From Streptomyces celluloflavus (lineage in GTDB: Bacteria; Actinomycetota; Actinomycetes; Streptomycetales; Streptomycetaceae): DNA of 64,000 bases. Positions within the stretch are counted from its first letter, which is position 1, and each line of letters opens with the position of its first letter. Under the pieces are notes generated by a model, which saw nothing but the letters and a program-made list of their open reading frames with translations, had not been told where the DNA came from and searched no databases. The stretch lies in contig JOEL01000016.1 in assembly GCA_000720995.1 (NCBI GenBank), positions 1-64,000 on the forward strand, read 5' to 3'. Positions 1-8,842 of the stretch are shown one piece after another. The position numbers and the translations under genes are program-made.

Positions 1-307
1 CAACCTCACCGCCACCTTCTCCAAGGGCCTGGTCGACGCGCAGATCTTCGTGATCGACGTCGCGGGCGGCGACGACATCCCGCGCAAGGGCGGCCCCGGT
101 GTCACCACCGCCGACCTGCTGATCGTCAACAAGACCGACCTCGCGCCCTACGTCGGCGTCGATCTGGAGGGCATGGCCCGCGACGCCAAGGCGCAGCGCG
201 GCGAACTCCCCGTGGTGTTCACCAACGTCAAGTCCGAGGGCGGCGTCACCCCCGTCGCCGCCTGGGTCCGCGAGCGCCTCGCCGACTGGACCGCGGGCCC
301 CGCATGA
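1..307 (+). CDS. ureG: UreG, urease accessory GTPase (C-terminal part)
   Basis: The gene is cut by the left window edge; codons are in frame from base 2. UreG is a cytosolic GTPase that drives nickel insertion into urease with UreD/UreF. The visible ~101 residues match the C-terminal half of UreG: an N-L-T-A-T-F-S stretch, then V-I-D-V, the I-P-R-K-G-G-P-G-V segment, and the guanine-specificity motif [10 protein letters not shown]. The P-loop lies outside the window. The stop overlaps the ureD start as ATGA (304-307), so translation is probably coupled. Family identity is very secure; only completeness is unknown. Confidence 0.95.
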   Translation, partial: NLTATFSKGLVDAQIFVIDVAGGDDIPRKGGPGVTTADLLIVNKTDLAPYVGVDLEGMARDAKAQRGELPVVFTNVKSEGGVTPVAAWVRERLADWTAGPA

Positions 308-1140
308 CCCGCGTGCTCCCCGGGACGGCACACCCGCGGACCGGCGCCCCCACGGGGGCCGGTCTGCGGGGCACCGCCCGTATCACCGCGCGGGCCGACG
401 GGGACGGCACCACCCGCCTGCCCGTCCTGGACGGCGAAGGGCCCTTCGCGCTGCGCCGCATCCGCTCGCACGGGGACCGGGCCCGGGTCTGCCTGGTGGG
501 CGCCATGAGCGCCCCGCTCGGCGGCGACCGGCTCGGCATCGACGTCACCGTCGAAGCGGGCGCGGCACTGGGCATCACGGCCGCCGCGGCGACCGTCGCG
601 CTGCCCGGCCGGACGCCCGGACACGCCACCTACGACGTACGGCTGACGGTGGCCGACGGCGCGCGGCTCGACTGGCTGCCCGAACCGCTGATCTCCGCCG
701 CGGGCAGCGATCTGCGGATGACCACGACCGTCGAACTGGCCCCGACGGCCCGCCTCGTGCTCCGCGAGGAGCAGGTCCTGGGGCGCAGCGGCGAGCGGCC
801 GGGCACCCTGCGCAGCCGGCTGACGGTCCGGCGGGCCGGCCGCACCCTCCTCGACCAGGAGACCGCCTACGGGCCGGGCGTCCCCGGCTGGGACACCTCG
901 GCCGTGCTGTACGGCCGCCGAGCCGTCGGCCAACTCCTCGTGGTGGAGCCGGAGTTCGATGCCAAGCCCGTCGAGGTGCGGCTGCTGGGGGACGCGGACG
1001 AGCGCGGCGGCGCGGGCGCGGGGCAGGCCGTGCTGGCACCGCTCACCGGTCCCGCCGCGCTGGCCACCGCCATCGCCCCGGACGCGCTGCGGCTGCGGCG
1101 CCTCCTGGACGAGGCCGCCCGGGGCGTCGCGGCGGGGTGA
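304..1140 (+). CDS. ureD: UreD/UreH urease accessory protein
   Basis: A 278-residue protein of UreD length, starting at the ATG that overlaps the ureG stop by four bases. UreD is the scaffold that binds apo-urease and recruits UreF and UreG for nickel delivery. Family-like features include the segment [10 protein letters not shown] near residues 120-130, followed by a beta-rich region typical of UreD. The order ureG-ureD is the usual end of actinobacterial urease operons. A hairpin follows directly (1143-1165), so this is probably the last gene of the operon. UreD is poorly conserved, so the call rests partly on context. Confidence 0.92.
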   Translation: MTRVLPGTAHPRTGAPTGAGLRGTARITARADGDGTTRLPVLDGEGPFALRRIRSHGDRARVCLVGAMSAPLGGDRLGIDVTVEAGAALGITAAAATVALPGRTPGHATYDVRLTVADGARLDWLPEPLISAAGSDLRMTTTVELAPTARLVLREEQVLGRSGERPGTLRSRLTVRRAGRTLLDQETAYGPGVPGWDTSAVLYGRRAVGQLLVVEPEFDAKPVEVRLLGDADERGGAGAGQAVLAPLTGPAALATAIAPDALRLRRLLDEAARGVAAG

Positions 1141-1142
1141 GG

Positions 1143-1165
1143 GAGGGCGCCGGCCCGGCGCCCTC
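1143..1165. terminator. Bidirectional hairpin between ureD and roadblock cassette
   Basis: An 11-base arm GAGGGCGCCGG is followed almost at once by its exact complement CCGGCGCCCTC; closing pairs would open to make the loop. It sits 3 bases after the ureD stop and 7 bases beyond the stop of the convergent gene at 1172, so it can serve both strands. There is no U-tract, as is usual in Streptomyces. Confidence 0.6.
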
Positions 1166-1171
1166 GTCCCG

Positions 1172-1546
1172 TCACACCTCCAGTTCCGCCTCGACCCGGG
1201 CGAGGCGGTGCCGGGCCAGGGCGAGGTTGGCGCGCTTGCGGTCCAGCACCAGATAGAGGAACAGACCGCTGCCGTTCTTTCCGGTCACCGGGCGGATCAG
1301 GTGATATTGCGAGGTCAGCGTGATGAGCATGTCCTCGATGGTGCCCTGGAGTTCCAGCATTTCCATGGTGCGCATTTTCGCGCGGACCACATCGGTGTTG
1401 CCGGCCGCGGCGATATTGAGATCCAGGGCGTTGTTGTCGCCGAGCGTGGCGAGCGCCATTCCGCTGGTGTAGTCGACCAGGGCGACACCGATGGCGCCTT
1501 CGACGGCGGACATCACTTCGGTGAGCGCGGTTTCCATATGAGCCAT
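1172..1546 (-). CDS. Roadblock/LC7-like small protein (cassette member 4)
   Basis: A 124-residue protein. The start chosen is the ATG at 1546, preceded by GAAAGG about 10 bases upstream; a longer reading frame has an unlikely Pro/Arg-rich extension. Roadblock/LC7 proteins are small alpha-beta dimers that usually bind Ras-like GTPases. The pattern fits: an N-terminal helix (METALTEVMSAVEGAIG), a beta hairpin with DYTSGMAL, a central helix, then strand-rich DMLITLTSQYHLIRPV and LFLYLVLD, and a C-terminal helix. It is a clear paralogue of the protein at 3048-3431: both share D-I/M-L-I-I/T-T, Y-H-L-I-R and an L-D-R-x-x-A-N-L-A-x-A-R-x-R-L end. Last gene of a four-gene minus-strand cassette. Role unknown; a signalling or polarity switch is only an inference. 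Confidence 0.72.
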   Translation of the reverse strand: MAHMETALTEVMSAVEGAIGVALVDYTSGMALATLGDNNALDLNIAAAGNTDVVRAKMRTMEMLELQGTIEDMLITLTSQYHLIRPVTGKNGSGLFLYLVLDRKRANLALARHRLARVEAELEV

Positions 1547-1644
1547 GGCAGATTCGTACCTTTCGGTTTTCCGGGCCTTTCCCGGGGAGTGCGGCAGGAG
1601 GGGCGGGGCGCCGCCGGGCGGGGAACGGGGCCGCCGGGGCCGGG

Positions 1645-2025
1645 TCACTGCCGCGGGGCGGCGTCCACCAGCGCGCCGATCCGCGCGGCGGCCCGCCGGG
1701 CCTGGTGATGGAGCCTTCCGACGTTGGTGTCGGGGCTCGCCACGGCGGTGAGGACCGCGTACCGGCCGGCCGCATAGGCCGCGACGTACCCGTTCGCACC
1801 GCGCGTGAGGGATTCCTCGAACGCCCCCTGGCCGGTCGCCTCGGTGAGGCGTTTGGCCACCCCGATGGCCGCGGCGGTGAGCGCGGCCAGACCGTCCGGT
1901 TCGATGTCCCGCAGATCGTGTGCGATGACCATGCCGTCGGCGCTGGCCACCATGCCGCCCCGGAGATGGCGTACCTGATCACGCAGTGCGTGTAATTCTT
2001 CCCGTACCCGGGGTTCGATCGTCAT
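1645..2025 (-). CDS. Roadblock/LC7 domain protein (cassette member 3)
   Basis: A 126-residue protein starting at the ATG at 2025, with a strong AAAGGAG site five bases upstream; the longer open frame before it is rejected. It reads as a roadblock fold: helix REELHALRDQVRHLRG, then GGMVASADGMVIAHDL (the 'self-judging' beta hairpin common to CvnB-type proteins), helix DGLAALTAAAIGVAKRL, then GYVAAYAAGRYAVLTAVA and a C-terminal helix. The SADGMVIAHDL segment resembles CvnB-like proteins more than the two paralogues beside it. It lies 98 bases downstream of the DUF4388-like gene's start-to-stop unit order 3048-2087-1645-1172, all on the minus strand. No GTPase partner is encoded nearby. Confidence 0.75.
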   Translation of the reverse strand: MTIEPRVREELHALRDQVRHLRGGMVASADGMVIAHDLRDIEPDGLAALTAAAIGVAKRLTEATGQGAFEESLTRGANGYVAAYAAGRYAVLTAVASPDTNVGRLHHQARRAAARIGALVDAAPRQ

Positions 2026-2086
2026 CAGTCTCCTTTTCTCGGCACGCTTTCTGATGACGTGCCTCATGGCCGGTACCCGCGGCGGT

Positions 2087-2941
2087 TCACAGGTTTTCCT
2101 CCAGCGCCGTACGCAGTCGGACAAGGAGGGCAATATCCGGATCGGCGGTCTCGAACAATTCCGGTACCGGTAACTGCCAGGTCGGTGCGGGCCGTTCACC
2201 GGAAGCGGCGGGCCGCTCGGCCGGGCGGGCACCGGGGCGCCGCCGGGGCAGGGCCCCCGCCGGCCCCCGGGGCAGGTGGACGAGCCCGGCCGCGGCGAGC
2301 CGGCGGATGTCGAGCAGCGTCACGAAGGCCGACAGGCCCAGCACGCGGGCGAGTTCGTACGGGGTGCTCCGGCCGTCGGCGCTCGCCAGCAGCCGCCGCT
2401 GCCGGCCGGTGGCGGCGGCGCCCGAGCGGGGCGGTTCGACGGGGACCACCGGGCAGGTGTCCACCGTCGCCCACGGCTGCCACCGGTCGAGCAGCGCCCG
2501 CCGGTGCGCCGTCGCCCGCTGGAGCGCGGCGGCGCTGACGCGGCGTACGACACCCAGCCAGTGGACGGTGCCCGGGGTGAAGGAGGTGGCCTCCGGCGGC
2601 AGCGGCAGGGCGAAGAACGCGGCGTCCAGGAGGGCGGCGAGATGGCAGAGCTCCAGTTCCCCCTGCGTCAGCCAGCCCTCGCCGACGAGGTACCGGGCCC
2701 CCGCGTGGTGCGGACCCGCGGTGGTGCGGGCCGCCTCCCAGCCGTGCGCGGGTACCTTGCCGGACACCCGGAGCCGGGCGTCGAGCCCCGGTGCGGTGCC
2801 GCCCTCGACGCAGTAGACCGCGCCGTCGAGGAGGTAGAAGCAGCCGTGCGGGCTGCGCAGGGCGCCGGTGACGTGCTCGGCGGCGTACCGGTCGAGCAGC
2901 CCGGCCGACGCGGGCGGGCGGTCGGGTATCGGCAGGCCCAT
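2087..2941 (-). CDS. DUF4388-like protein with C-terminal helix-turn-helix-like region
   Basis: A 284-residue protein; the ATG at 2941 is preceded by GAAGGAA at good spacing. Residues ~5-150 resemble the DUF4388/PatA N-terminal-like domain of actinobacteria: a hydrophobic YLLDGAVYCVE strand pair, then L-T-Q-G-E-L-E-L-C-H-L-A-A-L-L-D-A-A-F-F and a T-x-H-W-L-G-V-V-R motif. Residues ~195-245 (RQRRLLASADGRSTPYELAR, then LDIRRLAAAGLVHLP) look like a winged-helix 'which fraction of cells/phase' module often seen after such domains. The C-terminal third is Pro/Arg-rich. Its place between roadblock genes suggests it acts with them in one signalling unit. The domain call is from memory of the family and not searched. 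Confidence 0.6.
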   Translation of the reverse strand: MGLPIPDRPPASAGLLDRYAAEHVTGALRSPHGCFYLLDGAVYCVEGGTAPGLDARLRVSGKVPAHGWEAARTTAGPHHAGARYLVGEGWLTQGELELCHLAALLDAAFFALPLPPEATSFTPGTVHWLGVVRRVSAAALQRATAHRRALLDRWQPWATVDTCPVVPVEPPRSGAAATGRQRRLLASADGRSTPYELARVLGLSAFVTLLDIRRLAAAGLVHLPRGPAGALPRRRPGARPAERPAASGERPAPTWQLPVPELFETADPDIALLVRLRTALEENL

Positions 2942-3047
2942 GACTGTTCCTTCACCGTTGGTGCCGTGCGGCGTTGGTGCGGTGCGGCCGGGCGCGGCCG
3001 GGGCGGCGGCGGGCTGTGCGGCGGGCATCCGGGTGCGGGCGTCGCCG

Positions 3048-3431
3048 TCAGCCCGAGACCAGACCGGCCGCCAGCTCGCGCAGCCGCAGCCGGGCGACCG
3101 CGAGATTGGCCTGTGCGCGGTCCAGCCAGAGGTAGAGGTACGTCTGGCTGTCGAAGGCCGTGTCCACGAAGCGGATGAGGTGGTAGCCGCCCCCGGTCGT
3201 GATGATGATGTCCTCCAGCGGCGGGCCGGTGGTGCCCGCGGTGTCGAACGTGGCGTTGCGCGCCACGGCCTGGACCACATCGGCGGTGTCCGCGGCGGTG
3301 GCCTCGTGATCGGCGTGCGGCGCCCGCCCGGCCGTACCGAGCGTCAGTCCGCTGGTCCAGTCGATCAGGCCGGCGCCCAGTACGCCGGGGATTCCCATGG
3401 CTTGGGACAGCACCTGGTCGATACCCGGCAC
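3048..3431 (-). CDS. Roadblock/LC7-like small protein (cassette member 1)
   Basis: A 127-residue protein starting at GTG 3431, with GAAGGAG seven bases upstream; the upstream extension is discarded for lack of a ribosome site. Sequence features are helix IDQVLSQAMGIPGVLGAGLI, a DWTSGLTLGTAG hairpin, EDIIITTGGGYHLIRFVD, and YLYLWLDRAQANLAVARLRL at the end. These match the last gene of the cassette (1172-1546) position by position, so the two are duplicates that diverged. First gene of the cassette; 533 bases of mostly non-coding DNA separate it from the NRPS genes upstream, so it probably has its own promoter. Confidence 0.7.
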   Translation of the reverse strand: MPGIDQVLSQAMGIPGVLGAGLIDWTSGLTLGTAGRAPHADHEATAADTADVVQAVARNATFDTAGTTGPPLEDIIITTGGGYHLIRFVDTAFDSQTYLYLWLDRAQANLAVARLRLRELAAGLVSG

Positions 3432-3964
3432 GGGGGAGCTCCTTCTCGACGGTGGGGACGGGAGTGCGTCGGACGGGCCGGCGCCGGACGGGTCCGTGGC
3501 GGACCGGGCCGCGGTGCCGGCGACGACGCCGACGGGCGCTCCCTCGTGGCAGTGGGTGGGAGAGCCTGCACGGAAGGTTAGGCATCCGCGGGTGACGCGC
3601 ACATGCCTTCAGAGATTGTGCGGGGCAATTGACGTGTTCTCGCCCTCCCGGTGCCGGGGCCGCCCGGACGGCACCCGCGGTCGGCTGCCAGGAGGGTCAT
3701 GGACGGCCGCCGCAAGCCCACGCGGCGGCCCACCACGCGGTATGCGGCGGCGGGGCGCGCACCACGGCGCCGCGCCGCGCGCCGCGCCCGGCGGATACGC
3801 GGTGACCGGCCGCGCATCGACTTCCGGCCGACTTCGTCGGAAGCGGTTGACCCGGGCACACCCCACCGGGAGAGACGACCGGGGCCGGGCGGCGGTGCGC
3901 GGACAGCACGGAGCGGCGCCGCTCCTGGGGGAGAGCGGCGCCGCGGTCTCGATGACCCGGAGGG
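3432..3964. other. Intergenic region between NRPS operon and roadblock cassette
   Basis: No convincing gene. The open frames here lack ribosome sites and family-like sequence. It contains the terminator hairpins at 3910-3943 next to the NRPS stop. The rest should hold the cassette promoter on the minus strand, but no clear -35/-10 pair was identified. Confidence 0.5.
3910..3943. terminator. Nested hairpins after the last NRPS gene
   Basis: The bases 3910-3925 are a perfect 16-base palindrome (GGAGCGGC then GCCGCTCC). An alternative 11-base stem pairs 3914-3924 (CGGCGCCGCTC) with 3933-3943 (GAGCGGCGCCG) across an 8-base loop. It lies about 20 bases beyond the stop of the C-T-reductase gene, as expected for the end of the biosynthetic operon. 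Confidence 0.6.
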
Positions 3965-6841
3965 TCAGCCGTTGCCGGGCGTCACCGAACCCAGCATCGC
4001 GGCGATCACCGAGCGCCAGTCCTCACCCGGCCGCTCGGCCAGCTCGGCGGCGAGCGTACCGGCGCGGTAACGGCGGCGGTGCAGCAGCTCGGGCGCACCG
4101 GGCGCGGCGTCCGCGGTGTGACGGATCTCGCTGCCGCTGCCGAGAAGCCGGACCAGTTCGGCCGCGAAGGCATGCCACTCCACATGGCCGCCGACGGCGT
4201 TCACCACCCCGTCCACCGGGCGTTCGGCGCAGTGGGCCAGGGCGCGCGCCAGCGCCGCGGCGTGCACCCACGGCGCCCCGTACCAGCCGAGCTCCGGCGA
4301 CGGCAGCTCGATCGGCGCACCGGCCAGGGCGGCCTGGTACAGCTCGCCGGTCGCCCCCCAGCGCAGCTGGTCACGGAGCCGGGCGTGCGGCCCCCACACG
4401 ATGGGCGCGCGCAGCACACTCGCCCCGCCGCGCCCCTCCTGGCCCGCGGCGGCCAACACCAGCCGCTCGCAGTCGAGTTTGGCCCGCCCGTACCCGGTGA
4501 AGGGCTCGGCGGGCGCGGTGTCCTCGGCGACATCGACGACCGGCGGCTGCCCGTACGCGTCCACGCTGCTGACGAAGACGAACGTGCCCTGCCGCCAGCC
4601 GTCCAGCAGCGCCCGCATCGCCGCAAGGTCCACCTCGGGGGAGGTGAAGGTGCAGGCGGAGTGGATCACCGACTCGGCACCGGCCACCGCCGCCCGCAGA
4701 CTGTCCAGGTCACCGAGGTCCCCCTCGGCCACCTCGACGCCGTCCGCCGCGACCAGATGCGCCGACTCCGGCCGGACCAGCGCCCGTACGGGACGGCCGC
4801 GCGCCGCCAGTTCGCGCAGGACGAAGGCGCCGACGCCGCCGGTCGCCCCGGTGACCAGGACCGTCCCGGGACGGGCCGCCGCACGCCGGACGGCTCTGGG
4901 GGCGGCGGCCTCGCGTTCCCGGGCACGCGCGTCCAGCAGCGCGGTGAGCGCCCGCGGGGTGCGGTGCTCCATCACGTCGAGACCGGTCAGCGGGAGGCGG
5001 AACCGCTCGCGCAGCCGCTCGGCCAGCCGGACCGCCAGCAGGGAGTGCCCGCCGAGCAGGAAGAAGTCGGCGTCCGGCGCGGGCTCCTCGCCCAGCAGCG
5101 CGCCGAACGCCTCCAGAACGGCCGGCCCCCGCGCGCCCAGTGGCACCTCCGCATCCCGCGGGGCCCCGGGCAGCCGCCCGTGGTCCACCGCCCCGTCCGC
5201 CGTGCGCGGCAGCGCGTCCAGCACCGTCACCGCGGCCGGGACCTGTTCGGGTGCCAGCCGGGAGCGCAGCGCGATCCGCAGCTCCTCCGGGACGGGCGCA
5301 CCGGCCGGGCCCGGCACCACGTACGCGAGCGGCGCCTGGCCCGTGCGCTCCAGCAGCACGGCCTCGGCAACCTCGGGACGGGCCAGCAGCAGCGCCTCGG
5401 CGGGGTGGACCGGCGCCGGGTCCGGCGCCACCCGCGCGGGGCGCGACAGCGGCCGGCCGGGGTCCGCCGCCACCTCCGTCAGCAGTGTGGCGAAGGTGCG
5501 CAGCAGCCGGTGGGCGGCCTCCTCGTCCAGCCGGGCGCGGTCGTACTGCACCAGGCAGCGCGGGGCGAGCCCGTCCCTGGCCTCCTCGATGTAGAAGCCG
5601 AGGTCGAACTTGGCGGTGCCCAGGTCGATGTCGACGGCTTCGCTCTCGGTCCCGGGCAGCCGCAGCGCGACGGGCTCCCGCAGCACATCGGCGGTGACCG
5701 ACAGCAGCGGATTGCCGTCCCGGTCGCGGGCCGCGCCGCCCAGCCGCTCCACGATCAGGTCGAACGGCACATCGCGGTGAAGCTGCGCTTCCAGCATCGC
5801 GTCCCGGACCCGTGCCAGCAGTTCGCCGAAGTCCTCGGCGCCGGTCAGCTCGGCGCGTACCGGGAGCGTGTTGACGCAGAGCCCGACCAGATCGCGCAGC
5901 CCGGGGCGGTCGCGGTGGCTGCTGGCGCAGCCGAGCACCAGGTCCTCGCGGCCGGTGGCGTCCAGCAGCGTGGCGAACGCCCCGGCGAGCACGACCATGA
6001 AGAGCGTGGCGCGGTGCTGTGCGCCCGTCGCGCGCAGACCGTCCAGGACCGCGGGCGACAGCGGTTCGGCGAGCACCCGGCCCTGCCCGCGCGGTACGGC
6101 ACCGGTCTGCGCCGACGGTGCGGGCAGCGGCACCGGGCGGGCCCCGGCGAGGCGGGTGAGCCAGTACTCCAGACCGTTTTCGAGCGCCGCCGCGTCCGCC
6201 TGCTCGCGGCGGGCGTAGTCGCGGTACCGAGGGGCGGGACCGTCAAGACCGGTCGGCGCGCCGCCGTCGGCCGCGGCCCGGTAGAGCGCGCCGAGCTCCC
6301 GCCCGACGACGTCCAGCGAACCGCCGTCGATGGCGATGTGATGCAGCGTCAGGACGACGGTGTGATCCTGCGGTGCGTGCCGTACGGCCAGCGCGCGCAG
6401 CACCGGTCCGGTGGCCAGGTCGAAGGGGCGGGCGGCGGCCTCGTACAGCTGGCGCCCGACGTCCTCGGCGGCGTCCACCACCTGGACCGGCACCGGGGCG
6501 GGGGCGTCGATCTCCTGGTACGGCTCGCCGTCGTGCTGCCCGTACCGGGTGCGCAGCACCTCGTGCCGCTCGGTGAGCGCGGTCAGCGCCCGGGAGAGGG
6601 CGTCGACGTCGAGCGGGCCGCGCAGCCGGGCGGCGAACGGCACGTGGTACCGGGCGCCGCCCTGGCCGAGCCGGTCCATCAGCCACATCCGGCGCTGGGC
6701 GTACGAGAGCGGCACCGGGCCGCTCTCGTCGGCGGCGGACGCGGTGGCACCGGCGTCGGCCGCGGGGGTTTCGGCACGCCGCTTGCGGGCGAGCCGGAGC
6801 AGCGCCTCCTGGCGGGCGGCGTCGTCGGGGGCGGTCGTCAT
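3965..6841 (-). CDS. NRPS terminal enzyme: C - adenylation stub - T - reductase
   Basis: 958 residues. Start ATG 6841 overlaps the upstream A-T gene's stop by four bases. Domains: condensation (residues ~45-480) with intact active site H167-H168-x3-D172-G173; a ~100-residue stub matching only the C-terminal subdomain of an adenylation domain (~490-560), in which the catalytic A10 lysine is replaced by Ala551 (T-A-D-G-A-V-D-H); carrier domain with phosphopantetheine Ser600 (LLGGHSLL); and an NAD(P)-binding thioester-reductase domain (~655-958) with [12 protein letters not shown] and a Y-G-R-A-K catalytic pair. The whole N-terminal adenylation core is missing, so its carrier must be loaded by one of the A-T proteins in trans. 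The reductase implies release as an aldehyde, or a cyclic imine or alcohol derived from it. Last gene of the operon. Confidence 0.88.
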   Translation of the reverse strand: MTTAPDDAARQEALLRLARKRRAETPAADAGATASAADESGPVPLSYAQRRMWLMDRLGQGGARYHVPFAARLRGPLDVDALSRALTALTERHEVLRTRYGQHDGEPYQEIDAPAPVPVQVVDAAEDVGRQLYEAAARPFDLATGPVLRALAVRHAPQDHTVVLTLHHIAIDGGSLDVVGRELGALYRAAADGGAPTGLDGPAPRYRDYARREQADAAALENGLEYWLTRLAGARPVPLPAPSAQTGAVPRGQGRVLAEPLSPAVLDGLRATGAQHRATLFMVVLAGAFATLLDATGREDLVLGCASSHRDRPGLRDLVGLCVNTLPVRAELTGAEDFGELLARVRDAMLEAQLHRDVPFDLIVERLGGAARDRDGNPLLSVTADVLREPVALRLPGTESEAVDIDLGTAKFDLGFYIEEARDGLAPRCLVQYDRARLDEEAAHRLLRTFATLLTEVAADPGRPLSRPARVAPDPAPVHPAEALLLARPEVAEAVLLERTGQAPLAYVVPGPAGAPVPEELRIALRSRLAPEQVPAAVTVLDALPRTADGAVDHGRLPGAPRDAEVPLGARGPAVLEAFGALLGEEPAPDADFFLLGGHSLLAVRLAERLRERFRLPLTGLDVMEHRTPRALTALLDARAREREAAAPRAVRRAAARPGTVLVTGATGGVGAFVLRELAARGRPVRALVRPESAHLVAADGVEVAEGDLGDLDSLRAAVAGAESVIHSACTFTSPEVDLAAMRALLDGWRQGTFVFVSSVDAYGQPPVVDVAEDTAPAEPFTGYGRAKLDCERLVLAAAGQEGRGGASVLRAPIVWGPHARLRDQLRWGATGELYQAALAGAPIELPSPELGWYGAPWVHAAALARALAHCAERPVDGVVNAVGGHVEWHAFAAELVRLLGSGSEIRHTADAAPGAPELLHRRRYRAGTLAAELAERPGEDWRSVIAAMLGSVTPGNG

Positions 6842-8841
6842 CGGTCTGTCTCCAAGGCGTCCGGGGCGTCCGGGCCGGCCAGGACGCCGGCGCGGGCGTC
6901 GGTGTGCCGGGCGGTGTCGTGCGGGGCTTCGCCGGGGGCGTCCTCGTGCGCGGCCAGCAGGGCCGCTTCGACGAGTTCCGCCTGTCCGGCGACGGTGGGG
7001 GCGGTCATGAACGCGGTGAGGGTGAGGGGCACGCCGAGGTCCTCGCGCAGCTCCTCGACGACGCCCAGCGCCAGCAGCGAGTGGCCGCCCAGGGCGAAGA
7101 AGTTCGCGTCCGGCCGGGTCACTTCGAGGTCCAGCGCCTGGCTCCACAGCTCGGCCACGGCCTGCTGGATCGGGGACAGGGCGGCCGTCGCGGGCGCGGG
7201 ATCCGGGCCCGGTGCGGCGGCCGGGGTGTCACCGGCGGACACCGTGCGGTCGGCCAGCGCCCGCCGGTCGATCTTGCCGGTGCCGGTCAGCGGCAGTTCC
7301 GCCACCACCGGCCAGGCGTTGGGCACCATGTGCGGCGGCAGCTGACTCTCCAGATGGGCGCGGAGCGCGGCCGCGTCGGGGGCCGCGCCGTCCGCCGGGA
7401 CGATGAAGGCGATCAGCCGCGCGTCGTCGGGCTGCGGCCGTTGGACGACCACGGCCGCGTTCGCCACCTGCGGATGGGTGCGCAGTACATGCTCGATCTC
7501 GCCCGGCTCGATCCGGAAGCCGCGGACCTTGACCTGGTCGTCGACCCGGCCGTGGAAGTCCAGGACACCGTCGGGGCGGGCGGAGACCAGGTCGCCGCTG
7601 CCGTAGATCCGCCCGGCGGCCGGATGGTCGCGGAAGCGCTCGGCGGTGAGTCCGGGCTGGCCGAGATAGCCCTGGGCGAGCCGGGGCCCGCCGATCCACA
7701 GCTCACCGCGGGCCCCGGCCGGCACCGGCTCGCCGTCCGCGTCCAGGACGAGCGCGGTCGCCCCGGCGCACGGCCGGCCGATGGGCGGCGGGCCGTCGCA
7801 GTCGGCGTCGGTGACCCGGTGGGCGGTGGCGAAGGTGGTGGCCTCGGTCGGTCCGTAGCCGTTCACCAGCTCCAGCCACGGGTGGCGGCGCAGCACCGCG
7901 CGGGCGTGCCGCGCGGAGAGCGCCTCACCGCCGACGAGCACACTGCGCAGCACGCCGAAGAGCGGCGACCGCCGTGCGACGAGGTGGTGGAAGAGCGCGG
8001 CGGTCAGCACGGTCACGGTGGCGCCCAGCCGCTCCGTGTCCCGGGCCAGACCGTCCAGCGAGAGCCGGTCGGCGGTGGAGACCGCCACCGCCGCCCCGGC
8101 GGCCAGCGGGCCCCACACCTCGAACGTGGCGGCGTCGAAGGTCACCGGCGAGTGGAAGAGCACCCGGTCGCGCGCGGTGAGCGTCACATAGTCCGGTTCG
8201 GCGACCAGCTCCGCGACGCCGCGCTGGGTGACGGCCACCCCCTTGGGGCGGCCGGTCGACCCGGACGTGAACATCACATACGCGACGGCGCCGGGGTCGT
8301 ACGGCGCGAACGGGCCGAAGCGGTCGAAGGGTTCGAGCGGTTCGGCCGGGGCGTCGGGGCCGTCCGTCTCCTCGGAGTCCGGTTTGGCCTCGGGCAGCGC
8401 CAGTGCCCGGTCCTCGGGGATGCCCGCGGCCTCCAGCAGGGCCGGCTCGCCGACCGTGAGCACGGCGTCGGTGTCGGCGAGCATCGCGTGCAGCCGCGGC
8501 CGCGGGTAGACGGGGTCCAGCGGTACGTAGTGGCCACCGGCCCACCAGACGGCCAGCTGGGCGATGACGGTACGCGGGGAGTTCGGCAGCAGCAGGCCGA
8601 CGGCGTCCCCGGGGCGTACGCCGCGGGCCCGCAGGGCAGCCGCGAGACGGCCGGCCTCCTCCATCAACGCGTGGTAGGTCAGGGCCGTTTCGGTGTCGAG
8701 GACGGCCAGGGCGTGCGGGGTGGCCCGCGCGTGAGCGGCCACCAGGCCCAGCGTTCCGGCGGCGGCCGGTCCGGGCGCGGGGCGGGGCGGGAGAGGACTG
8801 GGGGACGGGGACACGGCGGACTCTCTCTCGGAGACGGACAT
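6838..8841 (-). CDS. NRPS A-T didomain, Val-like specificity code
   Basis: 667 residues. Start ATG 8841 lies one base after the stop of the preceding gene. Adenylation domain (~40-545) has the A3 motif [13 protein letters not shown]4/A5 FDAATFEVW and [10 protein letters not shown]7 GSGDL, and A10 TGTGKIDR with its lysine. The carrier domain follows with Ser588 (ALGGHSLL). Reading the ten pocket positions by hand against GrsA gives D-A-F-V-L-G-G-T-F-K, close to the valine code D-A-F-W-I-G-G-T-F-K, so a branched aliphatic amino acid is likely. No condensation domain is present, so the loaded residue must be passed to a C domain on another protein. The C-terminal ~40 residues are a charged, possibly docking, tail. 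Confidence 0.9.
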   Translation of the reverse strand: MSVSERESAVSPSPSPLPPRPAPGPAAAGTLGLVAAHARATPHALAVLDTETALTYHALMEEAGRLAAALRARGVRPGDAVGLLLPNSPRTVIAQLAVWWAGGHYVPLDPVYPRPRLHAMLADTDAVLTVGEPALLEAAGIPEDRALALPEAKPDSEETDGPDAPAEPLEPFDRFGPFAPYDPGAVAYVMFTSGSTGRPKGVAVTQRGVAELVAEPDYVTLTARDRVLFHSPVTFDAATFEVWGPLAAGAAVAVSTADRLSLDGLARDTERLGATVTVLTAALFHHLVARRSPLFGVLRSVLVGGEALSARHARAVLRRHPWLELVNGYGPTEATTFATAHRVTDADCDGPPPIGRPCAGATALVLDADGEPVPAGARGELWIGGPRLAQGYLGQPGLTAERFRDHPAAGRIYGSGDLVSARPDGVLDFHGRVDDQVKVRGFRIEPGEIEHVLRTHPQVANAAVVVQRPQPDDARLIAFIVPADGAAPDAAALRAHLESQLPPHMVPNAWPVVAELPLTGTGKIDRRALADRTVSAGDTPAAAPGPDPAPATAALSPIQQAVAELWSQALDLEVTRPDANFFALGGHSLLALGVVEELREDLGVPLTLTAFMTAPTVAGQAELVEAALLAAHEDAPGEAPHDTARHTDARAGVLAGPDAPDALETDR

Positions 8842-8842
8842 C

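Noticed and set aside
4079-7345. 1088-codon plus-strand open frame opposite the NRPS genes
   Set aside because: It is the antisense shadow of condensation/adenylation genes; composition is Arg/Gly/Gln-rich and shows no family motif.
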